From Sulfuriferula nivalis (lineage in GTDB: Bacteria > Pseudomonadota > Gammaproteobacteria > Burkholderiales > Sulfuriferulaceae), in the NCBI RefSeq assembly GCF_009937995.1, contig NZ_AP021881.1, forward strand, positions 1,426,001 to 1,490,000: a stretch of 64,000 nt of DNA, given 5' to 3'. The notes under the pieces were generated by a model. That model searched no databases. It worked only from the letters and a program-made list of their open reading frames with translations, and was not told the DNA's origin. Position numbers and translations under genes: made by a program. This document shows, piece by piece, positions 8,862 through 18,823 of this stretch (its first letter is position 1; every line of letters starts with the position of its first letter).

Positions 8862-10577
8862 ATGAATCTACATAATTTAAAAATTAGCATCCGGCTTGGT
8901 TTCCTGGCGGGATTTCTTATGTTGACAATGTTAGTGGTAGGTACCGAGGGGTGGTACACGTTCGCTGATATTAATGCGAATCACGTCGAGGCCATGCGTA
9001 CAGCCGCGTTGCTGGAATCATCTGTCGATACTGCACGTAGTGCACAAGTCAATTTCAAAAAGCAGGTGCAGGAATGGAAAGATACTTTGCTGCGTGGCAA
9101 TGACCCTGCTGCTTTTGACAAATATAGTAAAGCATTTAGTAAGCGGGGTGAGGAAACGCACGCCGACTTGCAAAAACTCAAAGATTTGTTTGTTCAGCTA
9201 GGCCTAGATACAAAACAAGTTGATGAGGCGCTGCAAACGCATGAAGAACTGGGTGGGAAATATTTGGAGGCGCTTAAGCAATATGACGTGAAAAATCCGA
9301 ATAGTTCACATATAGTGGATGCGCTGGTAAAAGGTATGGATAGGCCACCTACGCAAAAAATCGAGGATATAGTCACTTATGTTCGTACCCAATCTTCTGC
9401 CATGGTTCTGGCTGCGAATAAGAAATCAGACGCCAGTTATCAAACAGGTAAATGGATATTATTAGTTACAACATTTTTGGCGGTGGTAATCGGTGTCATG
9501 GTCACCATCTGGCTAATCCGCAGCATAGTGGTGCCATTGAGAGTCGCCATCGGTGTTGCGGAGACGGTCGCATCAGGAGATCTTACCAGTCATATTGATG
9601 TATCCAGTGAAGATGAAACAGGTGAGTTAATGCGGGCTTTACGGAAAATGAATGATAGTCTGGTGGCTATTGTTGGTGAAGTTCGTATGGGGACTGAATC
9701 TATTGCTTCTGCTTCTGCTCAGATCGCTTCTGGTAATCTTGATCTTTCTAATCGTACTGAAGCGCAAGCCGGTTCACTGGAAGAAACTGCTTCCGCGATG
9801 GAAGAGCTCACTAGTACCGTGAAGCAGAATGCTGATAACGCTCGTCAGGCGAATCAGCTGGCAGCAACTGCTTCGGAAGTGGCTTCCAGAGGCGGTGTTG
9901 TCGTCGCTGAAGTGGTGAGTACGATGGGTGAGATTAACGATTCGGCTCGCAAAATTGCCGATATTATCGGTGTCATTGATGGCATTGCGTTTCAGACTAA
10001 TATTCTGGCATTGAATGCAGCCGTTGAAGCTGCCCGAGCAGGTGAGCAAGGGCGTGGTTTTGCTGTAGTTGCAACGGAAGTACGTAGTCTCGCACAACGT
10101 AGTGCCGCTGCTGCAAAAGAAATCAAACTGTTGATAGATGACTCGGTTGATAAGGTGGAACAGGGTAACAAACAGGTTGCACAGGCAGGAACGACTATGG
10201 GTGAGGTGGTCTCTAGTGTTCAGCGTGTGACTGACATTATGGGTGAAATCAGTGCGGCCAGTCGTGAACAGAGTCAGGGTATAGAAGAAATTAATCAGGC
10301 TATCACCCAGATGGATGAAACGACACAACAGAATGCGGCGTTGGTTGAAGAAGCCGCTGCGGCAGCAAAATCGTTACAGGATCAGGCAAGCAACCTGGAA
10401 AATGTAGTTGACCGCTTTGAATTAGGGGCACAGCGTCGATCGCAACAGCCCCGTGCCGCAATTAAACATATTGGTGGTAATCAAACTAAACAGCCTGTCA
10501 GAACCATTAGTAAAGTTCATAAACCTGCAGCAAAAGTTGTGGCAAATGCAAGCAGTGAAGGCTGGGAAGAATTCTGA
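8862..10577 (+). CDS. Methyl-accepting chemotaxis protein
   Basis: A membrane chemoreceptor of 571 residues. Transmembrane helices lie at about 11-33 and 200-222, with a mostly helical periplasmic domain of four-helix-bundle type between them. A HAMP domain (about 222-275) and the signalling hairpin GIAFQTNILALNAAVEAARA (near residue 375) follow. The C-terminus GWEEF fits the xWxxF pentapeptide that tethers CheR and CheB in Tar/Tsr-type receptors. GGACGGAGAGG precedes the ATG. It stands alone between the ethanolamine block and a c-di-GMP gene. A nitrogen-compound ligand is conceivable from context but cannot be read from the sequence. Confidence 0.93.
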   Translation: MNLHNLKISIRLGFLAGFLMLTMLVVGTEGWYTFADINANHVEAMRTAALLESSVDTARSAQVNFKKQVQEWKDTLLRGNDPAAFDKYSKAFSKRGEETHADLQKLKDLFVQLGLDTKQVDEALQTHEELGGKYLEALKQYDVKNPNSSHIVDALVKGMDRPPTQKIEDIVTYVRTQSSAMVLAANKKSDASYQTGKWILLVTTFLAVVIGVMVTIWLIRSIVVPLRVAIGVAETVASGDLTSHIDVSSEDETGELMRALRKMNDSLVAIVGEVRMGTESIASASAQIASGNLDLSNRTEAQAGSLEETASAMEELTSTVKQNADNARQANQLAATASEVASRGGVVVAEVVSTMGEINDSARKIADIIGVIDGIAFQTNILALNAAVEAARAGEQGRGFAVVATEVRSLAQRSAAAAKEIKLLIDDSVDKVEQGNKQVAQAGTTMGEVVSSVQRVTDIMGEISAASREQSQGIEEINQAITQMDETTQQNAALVEEAAAAAKSLQDQASNLENVVDRFELGAQRRSQQPRAAIKHIGGNQTKQPVRTISKVHKPAAKVVANASSEGWEEF

Positions 10578-10606
10578 TCTGTGTTATTGGTATAGTTTGC
10601 TTACTC

Positions 10607-10631
10607 AAACACCCCATACGTTGGGGTGTTT
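10607..10631. terminator. Bidirectional rho-independent terminator
   Basis: A perfect 10-base inverted repeat (AAACACCCCA at 10607-10616, TGGGGTGTTT at 10622-10631) with a 5-base loop lies between the convergent chemoreceptor and EAL-domain genes. A-tracts and T-tracts on each side allow it to serve both strands. Confidence 0.85.
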
Positions 10632-10650
10632 TGCTATGTGCTGCTTATGA

Positions 10651-13110
10651 TTATTCTGGAATTAACCATGCAGAGGGTTCATAAAAATAATAGCCTTGCG
10701 ATGCATCAATACCCATGTCGAGTACCATTTGATAAATAGCTTCGTTAGCGACAAATTCAGCCACGGTATTAATACCCATCTCTCTCGCGAAATCGCTGAT
10801 ATGCTTCACAATAATCTGAGCATTTCTATCATGTGGCAGATTTTTGATCAGGCTGCTGTCAATTTTCAATGTGTCTATGTTGAGTTTGAGCAGATGGTCA
10901 AAATTGGAGTAGCCAGAGCCGAAATCATCTATAGCAAAGCGGCATCCAATTGACTTGAATCGGTCAACAAATGCGCTGACTTCGGTGTAATTATCTATGC
11001 CTTCACTTTCCAGGATTTCGAAAATCAATCGATTGCCGATTTGATGTGAGAGTATGGTCTGCTCCAGATAATCAGCCAGTTCGCTATTGAGCAAGTCTTC
11101 AGTAGAAAGATTGATACTGACAGGAACACTGCTGTTGTGAAATTGTTGTACAACTTTATCGAACATGATTTTGGTCAGCTGACCATATTGTCTGGTCTTT
11201 TTGGAAATAGCTAAGAATTGATAAGGACTGATGACGTTGCCATCTTTTTCAATCAGCCTGACGAGCGCTTCATATTTGATGATGCGCTGAGTTTTATTAT
11301 CAACTATGGGTTGGAAGTAGGGGGCGATACGGGAATCTTCAACGGCATCCTTAATGCGCTTGTACCAGGCGATATTATTTTCCTGGTCCTTTTGAATACT
11401 GGCAAATTCGTAAATTTGCATATTTTTATGCGTGAGTTTGGCTTGTTTAAGTGCCGTGGTGGCATGTTCTAATAGTTTGTCAGATGCCACCACCATACCT
11501 ACAGTGATGGTTAGCATGACTTCTATTTCACCAATGACGAACAATTCTTTAGCGCTCATGGCAATGATTTGTTCAAGCAACTCTTTGTGCTGAGCAACCG
11601 CACTCGGTTCAGTGAAGAGCAGCGCATATTCATCATTACCCATTTTGAACAGGGTAACGCCATTAAATGGTGCGATGAACTTGGCTAGCCATTGTCCATA
11701 CTGAGCCAGTATGCCATCACCTATAGTGACGCCATATACGCTGTTGATGTCACTGAAACGATCTATATTGATAAGCGCTAAAGATACCTCGGGGTTAATT
11801 ATGAGTTGGTCGACCAGTGATGTGCGGTTGGGTAAGTCAGTAATAGCATCTGTCGTGAGGTGACGTTTCAGCTGTTCACGTTGCTTGAATGCCTGAATTG
11901 CAAAACCGATATCACCCGCTAACTCTTCCAGCATGGCAATTTCTTTGGGGTTAAACCCATCATCCTTTTGTGCGTATAAACCAAGCACCCCTATGGGTTG
12001 TTCATACAGGCTGGGCAACAGTGGTAGCGCGATAAATGAACCATAGCCGCCGTGTTCGGCAACCTGCCGCCAAGGCAAGTTTGATGTGTGGGTAGATAAG
12101 TGTGTAATGACGACGGTTTTGCTTAGAATACAAGCCTGAACAACTGGGTCATCACTTTGTTCATCTATATTGTGGGTGATAGTTAAGGCGAGTTGAAGCA
12201 GTCCTGTTGGGTCGGGAGAATATGCCTGGATAGGCAAGCTGTTATTGGATTTTAATGTGAGCCAGCATAACGTATAACCTGAATGGCCTGCTAGCCGATT
12301 AACACTTTTGCTTATTAATTCATCAATATTGTTGGCGGAAATGAGTAGTTGATTGATATCCGCAACAGTGCGAAGTATGCCATCCAGATATTTTGTTTCA
12401 TCATATGCAAGTTGAAGCTCATGTTGTTGGTGATGCATGGACTGAAATGTCTCACTGAGGGTGTGAGCCAGCTCTGAAAATTCCTTAATGAAATAGCGAT
12501 GGGTTGACGTACTGCCTGTATGTGCATGCTGTGTGATTTTCCCCAATGGTTTAATGGCTAAGCGTTGAATGACGGTGAATAGCAGCAGGCTGAGTAGGCT
12601 AAGTACTGTCAGTATGCCGATGCCATACAATATAGCGATTTGATTGGATCTTCCAAAAACATAGCCTTTGTCTATACGTATCAACATGTATGCAGTATGT
12701 TTTTGGCTGCCTTCAAAGTAATAAAATTTAATTTTATAAGCTGTATGTTGGTGATTAAGCAGACCCTCATGGAGTTGTGAAAAAGGGATGTAGTCATTCG
12801 CAATCGGTTTGTTTATGAGGGTGCGGGATGAAGATGCATAGATAGTTTGGCCATCTTTGGAGATGGATATTTCGGCAATCACATCATTGAGCGCGAAAGT
12901 TTGGTCTAATATTGCCTGTAATTCATTATCTCGACCATTCTGCAGAGATCTGCGGGCATTTTCTTCAAGTAAAAAGGTGTTCTGATTAAGCTCGTCAGCG
13001 ATAGTGCGCAATATCATCGATCGCTCCATCTGGTAAAAACCAGTAGATAGAACAATGGCGGTGATCCCAAGTAATAACATGGCGCTCAGAACGAGCCTGT
13101 TAATGTTCAC
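10651..13110 (-). CDS. Membrane GAF-GGDEF-EAL protein, probable c-di-GMP phosphodiesterase
   Basis: An 819-residue membrane signalling protein. An N-terminal transmembrane helix (about 7-25), a periplasmic sensor region, and a second helix near 165-190 are followed by a GAF-like region (about 250-410), a GGDEF domain and an EAL domain. The GGDEF motif reads GNDEY (near residue 490), so cyclase activity is doubtful. The EAL domain keeps its catalytic signature: YEALVR, FEILESE, the DDFGSGYS loop, KIDSSLI, VAEFV and QGYYF. It most likely degrades c-di-GMP. Its start overlaps the stop of the upstream substrate-binding protein by 4 bases, so the two are translated together and probably form one sensory unit. 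Confidence 0.88.
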   Translation of the reverse strand: MNINRLVLSAMLLLGITAIVLSTGFYQMERSMILRTIADELNQNTFLLEENARRSLQNGRDNELQAILDQTFALNDVIAEISISKDGQTIYASSSRTLINKPIANDYIPFSQLHEGLLNHQHTAYKIKFYYFEGSQKHTAYMLIRIDKGYVFGRSNQIAILYGIGILTVLSLLSLLLFTVIQRLAIKPLGKITQHAHTGSTSTHRYFIKEFSELAHTLSETFQSMHHQQHELQLAYDETKYLDGILRTVADINQLLISANNIDELISKSVNRLAGHSGYTLCWLTLKSNNSLPIQAYSPDPTGLLQLALTITHNIDEQSDDPVVQACILSKTVVITHLSTHTSNLPWRQVAEHGGYGSFIALPLLPSLYEQPIGVLGLYAQKDDGFNPKEIAMLEELAGDIGFAIQAFKQREQLKRHLTTDAITDLPNRTSLVDQLIINPEVSLALINIDRFSDINSVYGVTIGDGILAQYGQWLAKFIAPFNGVTLFKMGNDEYALLFTEPSAVAQHKELLEQIIAMSAKELFVIGEIEVMLTITVGMVVASDKLLEHATTALKQAKLTHKNMQIYEFASIQKDQENNIAWYKRIKDAVEDSRIAPYFQPIVDNKTQRIIKYEALVRLIEKDGNVISPYQFLAISKKTRQYGQLTKIMFDKVVQQFHNSSVPVSINLSTEDLLNSELADYLEQTILSHQIGNRLIFEILESEGIDNYTEVSAFVDRFKSIGCRFAIDDFGSGYSNFDHLLKLNIDTLKIDSSLIKNLPHDRNAQIIVKHISDFAREMGINTVAEFVANEAIYQMVLDMGIDASQGYYFYEPSAWLIPE

Positions 13111-14027
13111 GGTAATAACCTGTCTGTTTTAAGGTGCTGGGCTTGTAGCTGTTGTACGATAGCAGGACTGGCAGTGTGATCTAGCCATTCTATGTCGTTA
13201 ACTGATGCCATGAATTCTTCATAACTCTGGCCTTCCAGATAAGGTTGCACTGTGTTGTAATATTCGCGTGGATTGATGCGGAGTTGATTTACAGCGCGAT
13301 GAAAAATAGCCTTGAGTGCTTGAAATTCGGCTTCCTGGCCAGGAATAAATTTATCATTCACAAACAATGCGTCAATTACAAAAAATGATTTTAGTGTTCG
13401 GGTGGAAGCGACAGTTACAAAACCGCTTCTGATAAGTTCGCTGATATATGGGGCGTAGGAAATCAGGATGACGGGAGCACCATTGCTATTAACCGATGTC
13501 ATCGATTTTACTGCTTTGTTGGTGAGGATGAATTGCAGGTGTTGCAGTCCATTTTCTTGCACAAAAGCTTTAAAAAAATCATCTTGTAACCAACCTCTTT
13601 CCAGAAAGACCGTAACGGGTTCGTGAGTATCACGTAATGCCGCCAGCGTACGATTGGAAAGTATGGCATCAGACCCATTCGAACGGTCAATCAGGAACAC
13701 AGGTTTAATTTGACTGGCATCCATGAAATTGACAGGATCATATTGAGTTGCAGTAAAGCCTTGTGTCAGTCCGCGTTCGTAGAGTTGATTGCCTTCCGTT
13801 AGGTCCACATGCCAGACAAATCGAAAAGGTGTCTGTTCCAGCCAGCCTTTTTCCTGTGCATAGCTGAAAGGCGTGAAGCCAACCCACGGATTGATAGAAA
13901 TTCGTATTTTATCCTGCGTCAGATGCGTGGCATAACGGTATCCGAAAAAACCGCCTATCCCCAGCATGAGCAGTACACTTATGAATATCGTTTTTCTCAT
14001 TGTTAGTTTTGAGTGTTTTGGATACAT
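13107..14027 (-). CDS. Membrane-anchored NMT1/SsuA-like substrate-binding protein
   Basis: A 306-residue periplasmic binding protein of the nitrate/sulfonate/taurine (NMT1/THI5-like) type. It starts with a positively charged stretch and one hydrophobic segment (about residues 10-30), without a clear signal-peptidase site or lipobox, so it may stay anchored in the inner membrane. ISINPWVGFTPFSYAQEKGWL is the typical first strand and helix of this family. No ABC permease or ATPase is adjacent. Instead it overlaps by 4 bases the gene for an EAL-domain protein, which suggests that it senses a ligand for that protein rather than feeding a transporter. An alternative ATG lies at 14000; neither start has a strong ribosome binding site. 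Confidence 0.8.
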   Translation of the reverse strand: MYPKHSKLTMRKTIFISVLLMLGIGGFFGYRYATHLTQDKIRISINPWVGFTPFSYAQEKGWLEQTPFRFVWHVDLTEGNQLYERGLTQGFTATQYDPVNFMDASQIKPVFLIDRSNGSDAILSNRTLAALRDTHEPVTVFLERGWLQDDFFKAFVQENGLQHLQFILTNKAVKSMTSVNSNGAPVILISYAPYISELIRSGFVTVASTRTLKSFFVIDALFVNDKFIPGQEAEFQALKAIFHRAVNQLRINPREYYNTVQPYLEGQSYEEFMASVNDIEWLDHTASPAIVQQLQAQHLKTDRLLP

Positions 14028-14162
14028 AACGTGTTGTGATAATAACTGAATTTCAGTAATGATGCGGATTTGTTAGCTACATTCAATAAGATAAATGGCG
14101 CTGTTGCGGCATTTGCTGCATGCTTATGTTTCATTGGGGAAGTCGCCGTGTTGAGTTCTCCA

Positions 14163-14186
14163 TTTTGGTGCGTTTGTGCACCAAAA
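14163..14186. promoter_or_regulatory. Palindromic operator upstream of urease, NtrC-like
   Basis: TTTTGGTGC (14163-14171) and GCACCAAAA (14178-14186) form a perfect 9-base inverted repeat with a 6-base spacer. It lies about 80 bases upstream of the -24 element of the urease promoter, the usual place for a sigma-54 enhancer site. Half-sites match those of NtrC (GCACCA/TGGTGC), but their order is reversed relative to the enteric consensus. A binding site for NtrC or a relative is therefore likely but not proven. The rest of the 14028-14357 gap holds no gene. Confidence 0.6.
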
Positions 14187-14265
14187 AGTTATGTCATTAA
14201 TCAGTAAATGAAGAGAATGTGAGTTTGCTTTTTATAAGCATTTGAAATGTATAAATAAGATATTT

Positions 14266-14281
14266 TGGCGTGAAAATTGCT
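14266..14281 (+). promoter_or_regulatory. Sigma-54 promoter of the urease operon
   Basis: TGGCGTGAAAATTGCT has the invariant GG (14267-14268) and GC (14279-14280) dinucleotides with exactly 10 bases between them, and close matches to the TGGCAC-N5-TTGCT consensus. Transcription would begin near 14292, about 66 bases before the first possible ureD start. With the palindrome further upstream it forms a complete enhancer-dependent promoter, consistent with nitrogen control of urease. Confidence 0.78.
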
Positions 14282-14357
14282 GTTGTCTTCTAACGTCTAG
14301 TTGTTTATGACGACAATTTCAGCATGAATGATCTTTTGAAATGATTAAGGGGAGTGT

Positions 14358-15257
14358 TTGTATAACGATAACCTCATAGCGTGTCGAGACTCAGAGCAAA
14401 TGTCGCTTGATGTTCCATGCATGGTAAAAAATACTGGCTGGGATGCTTTGTTATCTTTGGGTTATGTGCATGAATCTGGCAAGACAACGTTGCTACACAG
14501 GCAGCATCATGGGCCATTACGGGTGCAAAAAGCGTTGTATCCTGAAGGCAGTGCAGTGTGTCACAGTATAGTTTTGCATCCTCCTGGCGGTATTGCTGGT
14601 GGTGATACGCTGGAAATTCGGGTGGTGCTGGAACATGGTAGTCAGGCATTGCTGACTTCGCCTGGTGCGGGCAAGTGGTATCGCTCCAGTGGCAGTTATG
14701 CCAGCCAGCAATTACGCTTTACTGTGGCTGAAAATGCGGTGCTGGAATGGCTGCCACAAGAAACTATATTGTTCGATGGCGCATTGGCGCGCATGAATAT
14801 GGAGGTTGAGCTGGCTCAGGGTGCGGTATTTATGGGCTGGGAAATCGTGTGTCTGGGGCGTGCTGCATCTGGGGAAAAATTTAATCACGGGCATCTTAAT
14901 CAGCGTGTGCGCATCAAATTTGCTGGCAAGCCGATATGGCAGGAATTTGGTAATTTGCAAGGCGGAGATGCCTTAATGAATTCGCCAGCAGGGCTGGCAG
15001 GTTGCACGGTAACGGCTACGCTGGTTCTGGCAGGGAAGGCGATACCTGCAGATTTACTTAATCAGTGTCGTGAGGTTGCAGTGGATGGCATGGCGGGTGA
15101 GCATTGCGGTATTACTGTATTGCCAGATGTGCTGATTGTACGTTATTTAGGGAACAAATCTGAAGCGGCTAAACGATATTTCACTGCGCTGTGGACGATA
15201 CTGCGACCTTATGCGGCAGGCAGGCAGGCGGTTATCCCGCGTATCTGGCAGACTTAA
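14358..15257 (+). CDS. ureD: Urease accessory protein UreD
   Basis: UreD is the scaffold that first binds apo-urease and recruits UreF and UreG for nickel insertion. The family blocks [27 protein letters not shown] and [11 protein letters not shown] are visible. The protein starts either at TTG 14358 (299 residues) or at ATG 14400 (285 residues). An AAGGGGAG sequence at 14347-14354 is close to the TTG, while no strong site precedes the ATG, so the start is uncertain. It is the first gene of the operon behind a sigma-54 promoter. Confidence 0.92.
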   Translation: MYNDNLIACRDSEQMSLDVPCMVKNTGWDALLSLGYVHESGKTTLLHRQHHGPLRVQKALYPEGSAVCHSIVLHPPGGIAGGDTLEIRVVLEHGSQALLTSPGAGKWYRSSGSYASQQLRFTVAENAVLEWLPQETILFDGALARMNMEVELAQGAVFMGWEIVCLGRAASGEKFNHGHLNQRVRIKFAGKPIWQEFGNLQGGDALMNSPAGLAGCTVTATLVLAGKAIPADLLNQCREVAVDGMAGEHCGITVLPDVLIVRYLGNKSEAAKRYFTALWTILRPYAAGRQAVIPRIWQT

Positions 15258-15307
15258 AGTTTAATTTATGTTTATGTTGTAACTTGTTGAATAGAAAAGA
15301 GCATGAT

Positions 15308-15610
15308 ATGGAATTGACGCCAAGAGAAAAAGACAAATTGCTGATTTTTACTGCGGCATTGCTGGCCGAGCGGCGCAAGGATAGGGGGCTGAAATTGAAT
15401 TATCCTGAAGCGGTAGCCTACATTTCTGCTGCCATTATGGAAGGTGCACGTGATGGCAAAACGGTCGCTGAACTCATGGGCTACGGCACCACATTATTAA
15501 AGCGCAGTGATGTGATGGAAGGTATTGCTGAAATGATTCCTGATATACAAGTTGAAGCGACCTTCCCAGATGGTACCAAGCTGGTCACTGTACATAACCC
15601 GATTGCGTAA
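15308..15610 (+). CDS. ureA: Urease subunit gamma
   Basis: The 100-residue gamma subunit of urease. It begins [12 protein letters not shown], the standard UreA N-terminus, which fixes the ATG at 15308 even though the frame is open further upstream. The ending (VTVHNPIA) is also typical. It lies between ureD and ureB, 9 bases before the ureB ATG. Confidence 0.96.
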   Translation: MELTPREKDKLLIFTAALLAERRKDRGLKLNYPEAVAYISAAIMEGARDGKTVAELMGYGTTLLKRSDVMEGIAEMIPDIQVEATFPDGTKLVTVHNPIA

Positions 15611-15619
15611 GGAGTGCAA

Positions 15620-15937
15620 ATGATACCTGGTGAATTAGAAGCTATGGATGGTGAGATTGAGCTGAATGTAGGCATGGCTACCTGTACGATAAGTGTTGCC
15701 AATACCGGTGACAGACCGATACAAGTTGGCTCGCATTACCATTTTTTTGAAACCAATACCGCGCTGGCGTTTGACCGTGACGCTGCTTATGGATTTCGTC
15801 TGAATATCCCGGCAGGTACAGCTGTGCGTTTTGAGCCTGGTCAGGATCGTACTGTGGAATTGGTGGCATTGGGCGGCGACCGTATCGTTTACGGCTTTAA
15901 TGCGCAAGTCATGGGTAAATTGAAGGAGCAAGCATGA
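15620..15937 (+). CDS. ureB: Urease subunit beta
   Basis: The 105-residue beta subunit of urease. MIPGEL is the standard start, and GGAG at 15611-15614 is correctly spaced for the ATG at 15620, so an in-frame GTG at 15614 is not used. Conserved blocks include [11 protein letters not shown] and [14 protein letters not shown]. Its stop overlaps the ureC start by 4 bases. Confidence 0.96.
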   Translation: MIPGELEAMDGEIELNVGMATCTISVANTGDRPIQVGSHYHFFETNTALAFDRDAAYGFRLNIPAGTAVRFEPGQDRTVELVALGGDRIVYGFNAQVMGKLKEQA

Positions 15938-17640
15938 GTCTGAAGATAGGGCGCGCGGCTTATGCCGAAATGTATGGGCCTACCGTGGGTGATCGACTGC
16001 GTCTGGCGGATACTGAGCTGTGGATAGAAGTGGAAAAAGACTTCACGATCTATGGTGAGGAAGTGAAATTTGGTGGCGGTAAGGTTATCCGTGACGGCAT
16101 GGGGCAAAGCCAGCGAACTTACGCACACGTGGTAGATACGGTGATTACCAATGCGCTGATTGTCGATCACTGGGGCATAGTCAAAGCGGATATTGGCCTT
16201 AAATCTGGGCGTATAGTCGGTATAGGTAAAGCGGGTAATCCAGATATTCAAACAGGAGTCGACATAGTTATTGGCGCCAGTACTGAAGTGATAGCCGGTG
16301 AAGGTTTGATCGTAACGGCAGGTGGTATCGATTCACATATCCACTTCATTTGTCCGCAACAGATAGAAGAGGCTTTGATGTCAGGTGTGACCACCATGCT
16401 CGGTGGCGGAACTGGCCCTGCAACGGGTACTAATGCTACGACTTGTACGTCAGGGCCCTGGTATATGCATCGCATGCTGCAGGCCGCAGACAGTTTCCCA
16501 ATGAATCTGGGTTTTCTGGGCAAGGGTAACGCCAGCCTGCCAGAGCCGTTGCGTGAACAGGTCGAGGCAGGTGCAATAGGCTTGAAATTGCATGAAGATT
16601 GGGGCACAACCCCGGCATCTATAGATAACTGCCTGACGGTCGCAGAAGAACTCGATGTACAAGTGGCGATTCATACCGATACTTTGAATGAGTCTGGCTT
16701 TGTGGAGACTACGCTGGCAGCCTTTAAGGGCAGGGCTATTCATACTTACCATACCGAAGGTGCTGGTGGCGGACATGCGCCTGACATCATCAAGGCCTGT
16801 GGTGAGCTGAATGTGTTGCCATCTTCGACTAATCCGACACGTCCATACACCGTTAATACCATAGACGAACATCTGGACATGTTGATGGTGTGTCACCATC
16901 TTGATCCGAATATTGCTGAAGACGTGGCGTTTGCCGAATCCCGCATCCGTCGCGAAACCATAGCGGCTGAAGATATCCTGCATGATCTGGGTGCTTTCAG
17001 CATGATATCCAGCGATTCGCAGGCAATGGGACGAGTGGGTGAAGTGATCATGCGTACCTGGCAAACCGCACATAAAATGAAAGTTCAGCGCGGCGCATTG
17101 CCGGAAGATCATGCCAAAAAGGACAACCAGCGCGTCAAACGGTACATTGCAAAATACACTATCAATCCTGCGATTACTCACGGTATCGCACATGAAGTTG
17201 GCTCGATAGAAGTCGGTAAGCTGGCTGATCTGGTGTTATGGCGTCCAGCATTTTTTGGCGTCAAACCGTCCATTATTATTAAGGGTGGCATGATAGCTGC
17301 AGCGGCGATGGGCGATCCTAATGCATCTATTCCTACACCGCAGCCTGTGCATTATCGGCAGATGTTTGGCGCTTATGGTAAGGCCTGTACCGCAACGTCA
17401 GTAACCTTTGTATCTGGTCTGGCCGCGCGTAGTGACTTGGCTGCGCAGCTCGGGCTGGACAAGCGTCTGGTCGCAGTCAGCGGTACGCGTACGGTGACCA
17501 AACGCGACATGGTGCATAACGACTATATGCCTAAAATTGAAGTGGATCCTGAAACTTATGAAGTGCGTGCTGATGGCCAGTTGTTGACCTGTGAACCTGC
17601 TGAAGTGCTGCCGATGGCGCAGCGTTATTTCCTGTTTTGA
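15934..17640 (+). CDS. ureC: Urease subunit alpha (catalytic)
   Basis: The 568-residue nickel-containing catalytic subunit, which hydrolyses urea to ammonia and carbamate. Active-site elements are all visible: the HxH nickel ligands in [14 protein letters not shown], the carbamylated lysine in [12 protein letters not shown], the [10 protein letters not shown] nickel-ligand region, the CHHLDP mobile flap and the catalytic-region arginine and aspartate in the [12 protein letters not shown] block. Length is normal for a separate-subunit (UreA/B/C) bacterial urease. Translation is coupled to ureB through an ATGA overlap. Confidence 0.98.
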   Translation: MSLKIGRAAYAEMYGPTVGDRLRLADTELWIEVEKDFTIYGEEVKFGGGKVIRDGMGQSQRTYAHVVDTVITNALIVDHWGIVKADIGLKSGRIVGIGKAGNPDIQTGVDIVIGASTEVIAGEGLIVTAGGIDSHIHFICPQQIEEALMSGVTTMLGGGTGPATGTNATTCTSGPWYMHRMLQAADSFPMNLGFLGKGNASLPEPLREQVEAGAIGLKLHEDWGTTPASIDNCLTVAEELDVQVAIHTDTLNESGFVETTLAAFKGRAIHTYHTEGAGGGHAPDIIKACGELNVLPSSTNPTRPYTVNTIDEHLDMLMVCHHLDPNIAEDVAFAESRIRRETIAAEDILHDLGAFSMISSDSQAMGRVGEVIMRTWQTAHKMKVQRGALPEDHAKKDNQRVKRYIAKYTINPAITHGIAHEVGSIEVGKLADLVLWRPAFFGVKPSIIIKGGMIAAAAMGDPNASIPTPQPVHYRQMFGAYGKACTATSVTFVSGLAARSDLAAQLGLDKRLVAVSGTRTVTKRDMVHNDYMPKIEVDPETYEVRADGQLLTCEPAEVLPMAQRYFLF

Positions 17641-17649
17641 AGTGAGTTT

Positions 17650-18129
17650 ATGTTATTAGTTGAGCAATTTTGTAGTACCGAGCAGCCAGCCGATGAACAA
17701 TTGGTGTTGCCGTTTGAACGCAGGCAGAAGAGCCGTTTGCGTACCAAGCTGGCGACAGGGGAAGAAGTAGGTTTGTTCCTGCCGCGTGGCACCATATTGC
17801 GTGGTGGTGACCGCTTACAGGGCAGCGATGGTCGTGTGGTGCTGGTGGTTGCTGCGCCTGAACCGAGCTTGCTGGTGACCGCAGCCAGCGAACGCGAATT
17901 GGCGCGTGCCGCATATCATTTGGGCAATCGTCATGTGCCGTTGCAAGTGGGTGATGGCTGGTTGCGACTCGGCGCAGATTACGTACTGAGGGATATGCTG
18001 GACGGTCTGGGCGTGCAGGTGCGTGAAGAGGCGGCGCCGTTTGAACCTGAAGCGGGCGCTTATGGTGGTCATGCCCATCGTCACGGTGATGAAGAAGGAC
18101 ATTCAGGCATTATTCATGAATTTAGCTGA
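17650..18129 (+). CDS. ureE: Urease accessory nickel metallochaperone UreE
   Basis: A 159-residue metallochaperone that delivers nickel to the UreD-UreF-UreG-apourease complex. The N-terminal peptide-binding region ([13 protein letters not shown]) and the metal-binding GNRHVPLQV block are present. The C-terminus carries a short His-rich tail ([11 protein letters not shown]). It starts 9 bases after ureC and overlaps ureF by 14 bases. Confidence 0.93.
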   Translation: MLLVEQFCSTEQPADEQLVLPFERRQKSRLRTKLATGEEVGLFLPRGTILRGGDRLQGSDGRVVLVVAAPEPSLLVTAASERELARAAYHLGNRHVPLQVGDGWLRLGADYVLRDMLDGLGVQVREEAAPFEPEAGAYGGHAHRHGDEEGHSGIIHEFS

Positions 18130-18802
18130 TCTATCATTGATGCGATTGCTGCAACTGGCTAGCCCGATGCTGCCAGTGGGCGCGTATAGTTATTCGCAGG
18201 GTCAGGAGTGGGTAGTCGATCAGCATATCGTGCATGATCGTGACTCGGCACGCACCTGGATAGGAGATGTGTTGCAGTTTAATGTGGCGAGATTCGAAGC
18301 GCCGCTGTTACTGCGTCTGTATCGTGCATGGGAACAGCATGATTTTGCACAGGTTGCACACTGGAATGAAGTATTCTGCGTGTCACGAGAAGCTGCTGAG
18401 CTGCGTGCAGAGACTGAGCAAATGGGTTATTCCATGCGCCGTCTGATGCAGGAAATGGGTGGTTTTGATGAGGCTAAGCTGGCGCAGCTGTTAAAACTTG
18501 AGCCGCTAAGTTTTCCTGCGGCGTTCAGTTGTGCCGCAGTGAACTGGGAGATTCCAGCCGAGGCAACCGTTTCCGCCTATTTATGGTCATGGGTAGAAAA
18601 TCAGGTGAGCGCTGCGATGAAAACCATACCCGTTGGACAAGTGGCGGGACAGCAGATACTGGCTGATCTTGCGGCCAAATTGCCGGGGCTGGTGAGTGCG
18701 GTGATGACGATGGCTGATGATGAAATCAGTAATTATGGGCCGATGTTTGCAATCGCATGCAGCCAGCATGAGACCCAGTACAGTAGACTATTTAGATCAT
18801 AA
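18116..18802 (+). CDS. ureF: Urease accessory protein UreF
   Basis: A 228-residue all-helical protein that joins UreD on apo-urease and gates the GTPase UreG. The block [18 protein letters not shown] near the N-terminus is diagnostic. The frame is open further upstream inside ureE, but [14 protein letters not shown] at 18116 matches the usual start best. It overlaps the end of ureE by 14 bases and ends 21 bases before ureG. Confidence 0.93.
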   Translation: MNLADLSLMRLLQLASPMLPVGAYSYSQGQEWVVDQHIVHDRDSARTWIGDVLQFNVARFEAPLLLRLYRAWEQHDFAQVAHWNEVFCVSREAAELRAETEQMGYSMRRLMQEMGGFDEAKLAQLLKLEPLSFPAAFSCAAVNWEIPAEATVSAYLWSWVENQVSAAMKTIPVGQVAGQQILADLAAKLPGLVSAVMTMADDEISNYGPMFAIACSQHETQYSRLFRS

Positions 18803-18823
18803 TTTAATAAAAGGATAATCATA

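Noticed and set aside
9774-10328. 184-codon minus-strand reading frame
   Set aside because: It is antisense to the chemoreceptor signalling domain, is rich in Cys/His/Ser from reversed codons and has no family features.
16450-17193. 247-codon minus-strand reading frame
   Set aside because: It lies entirely inside ureC on the opposite strand and has shadow-like composition.
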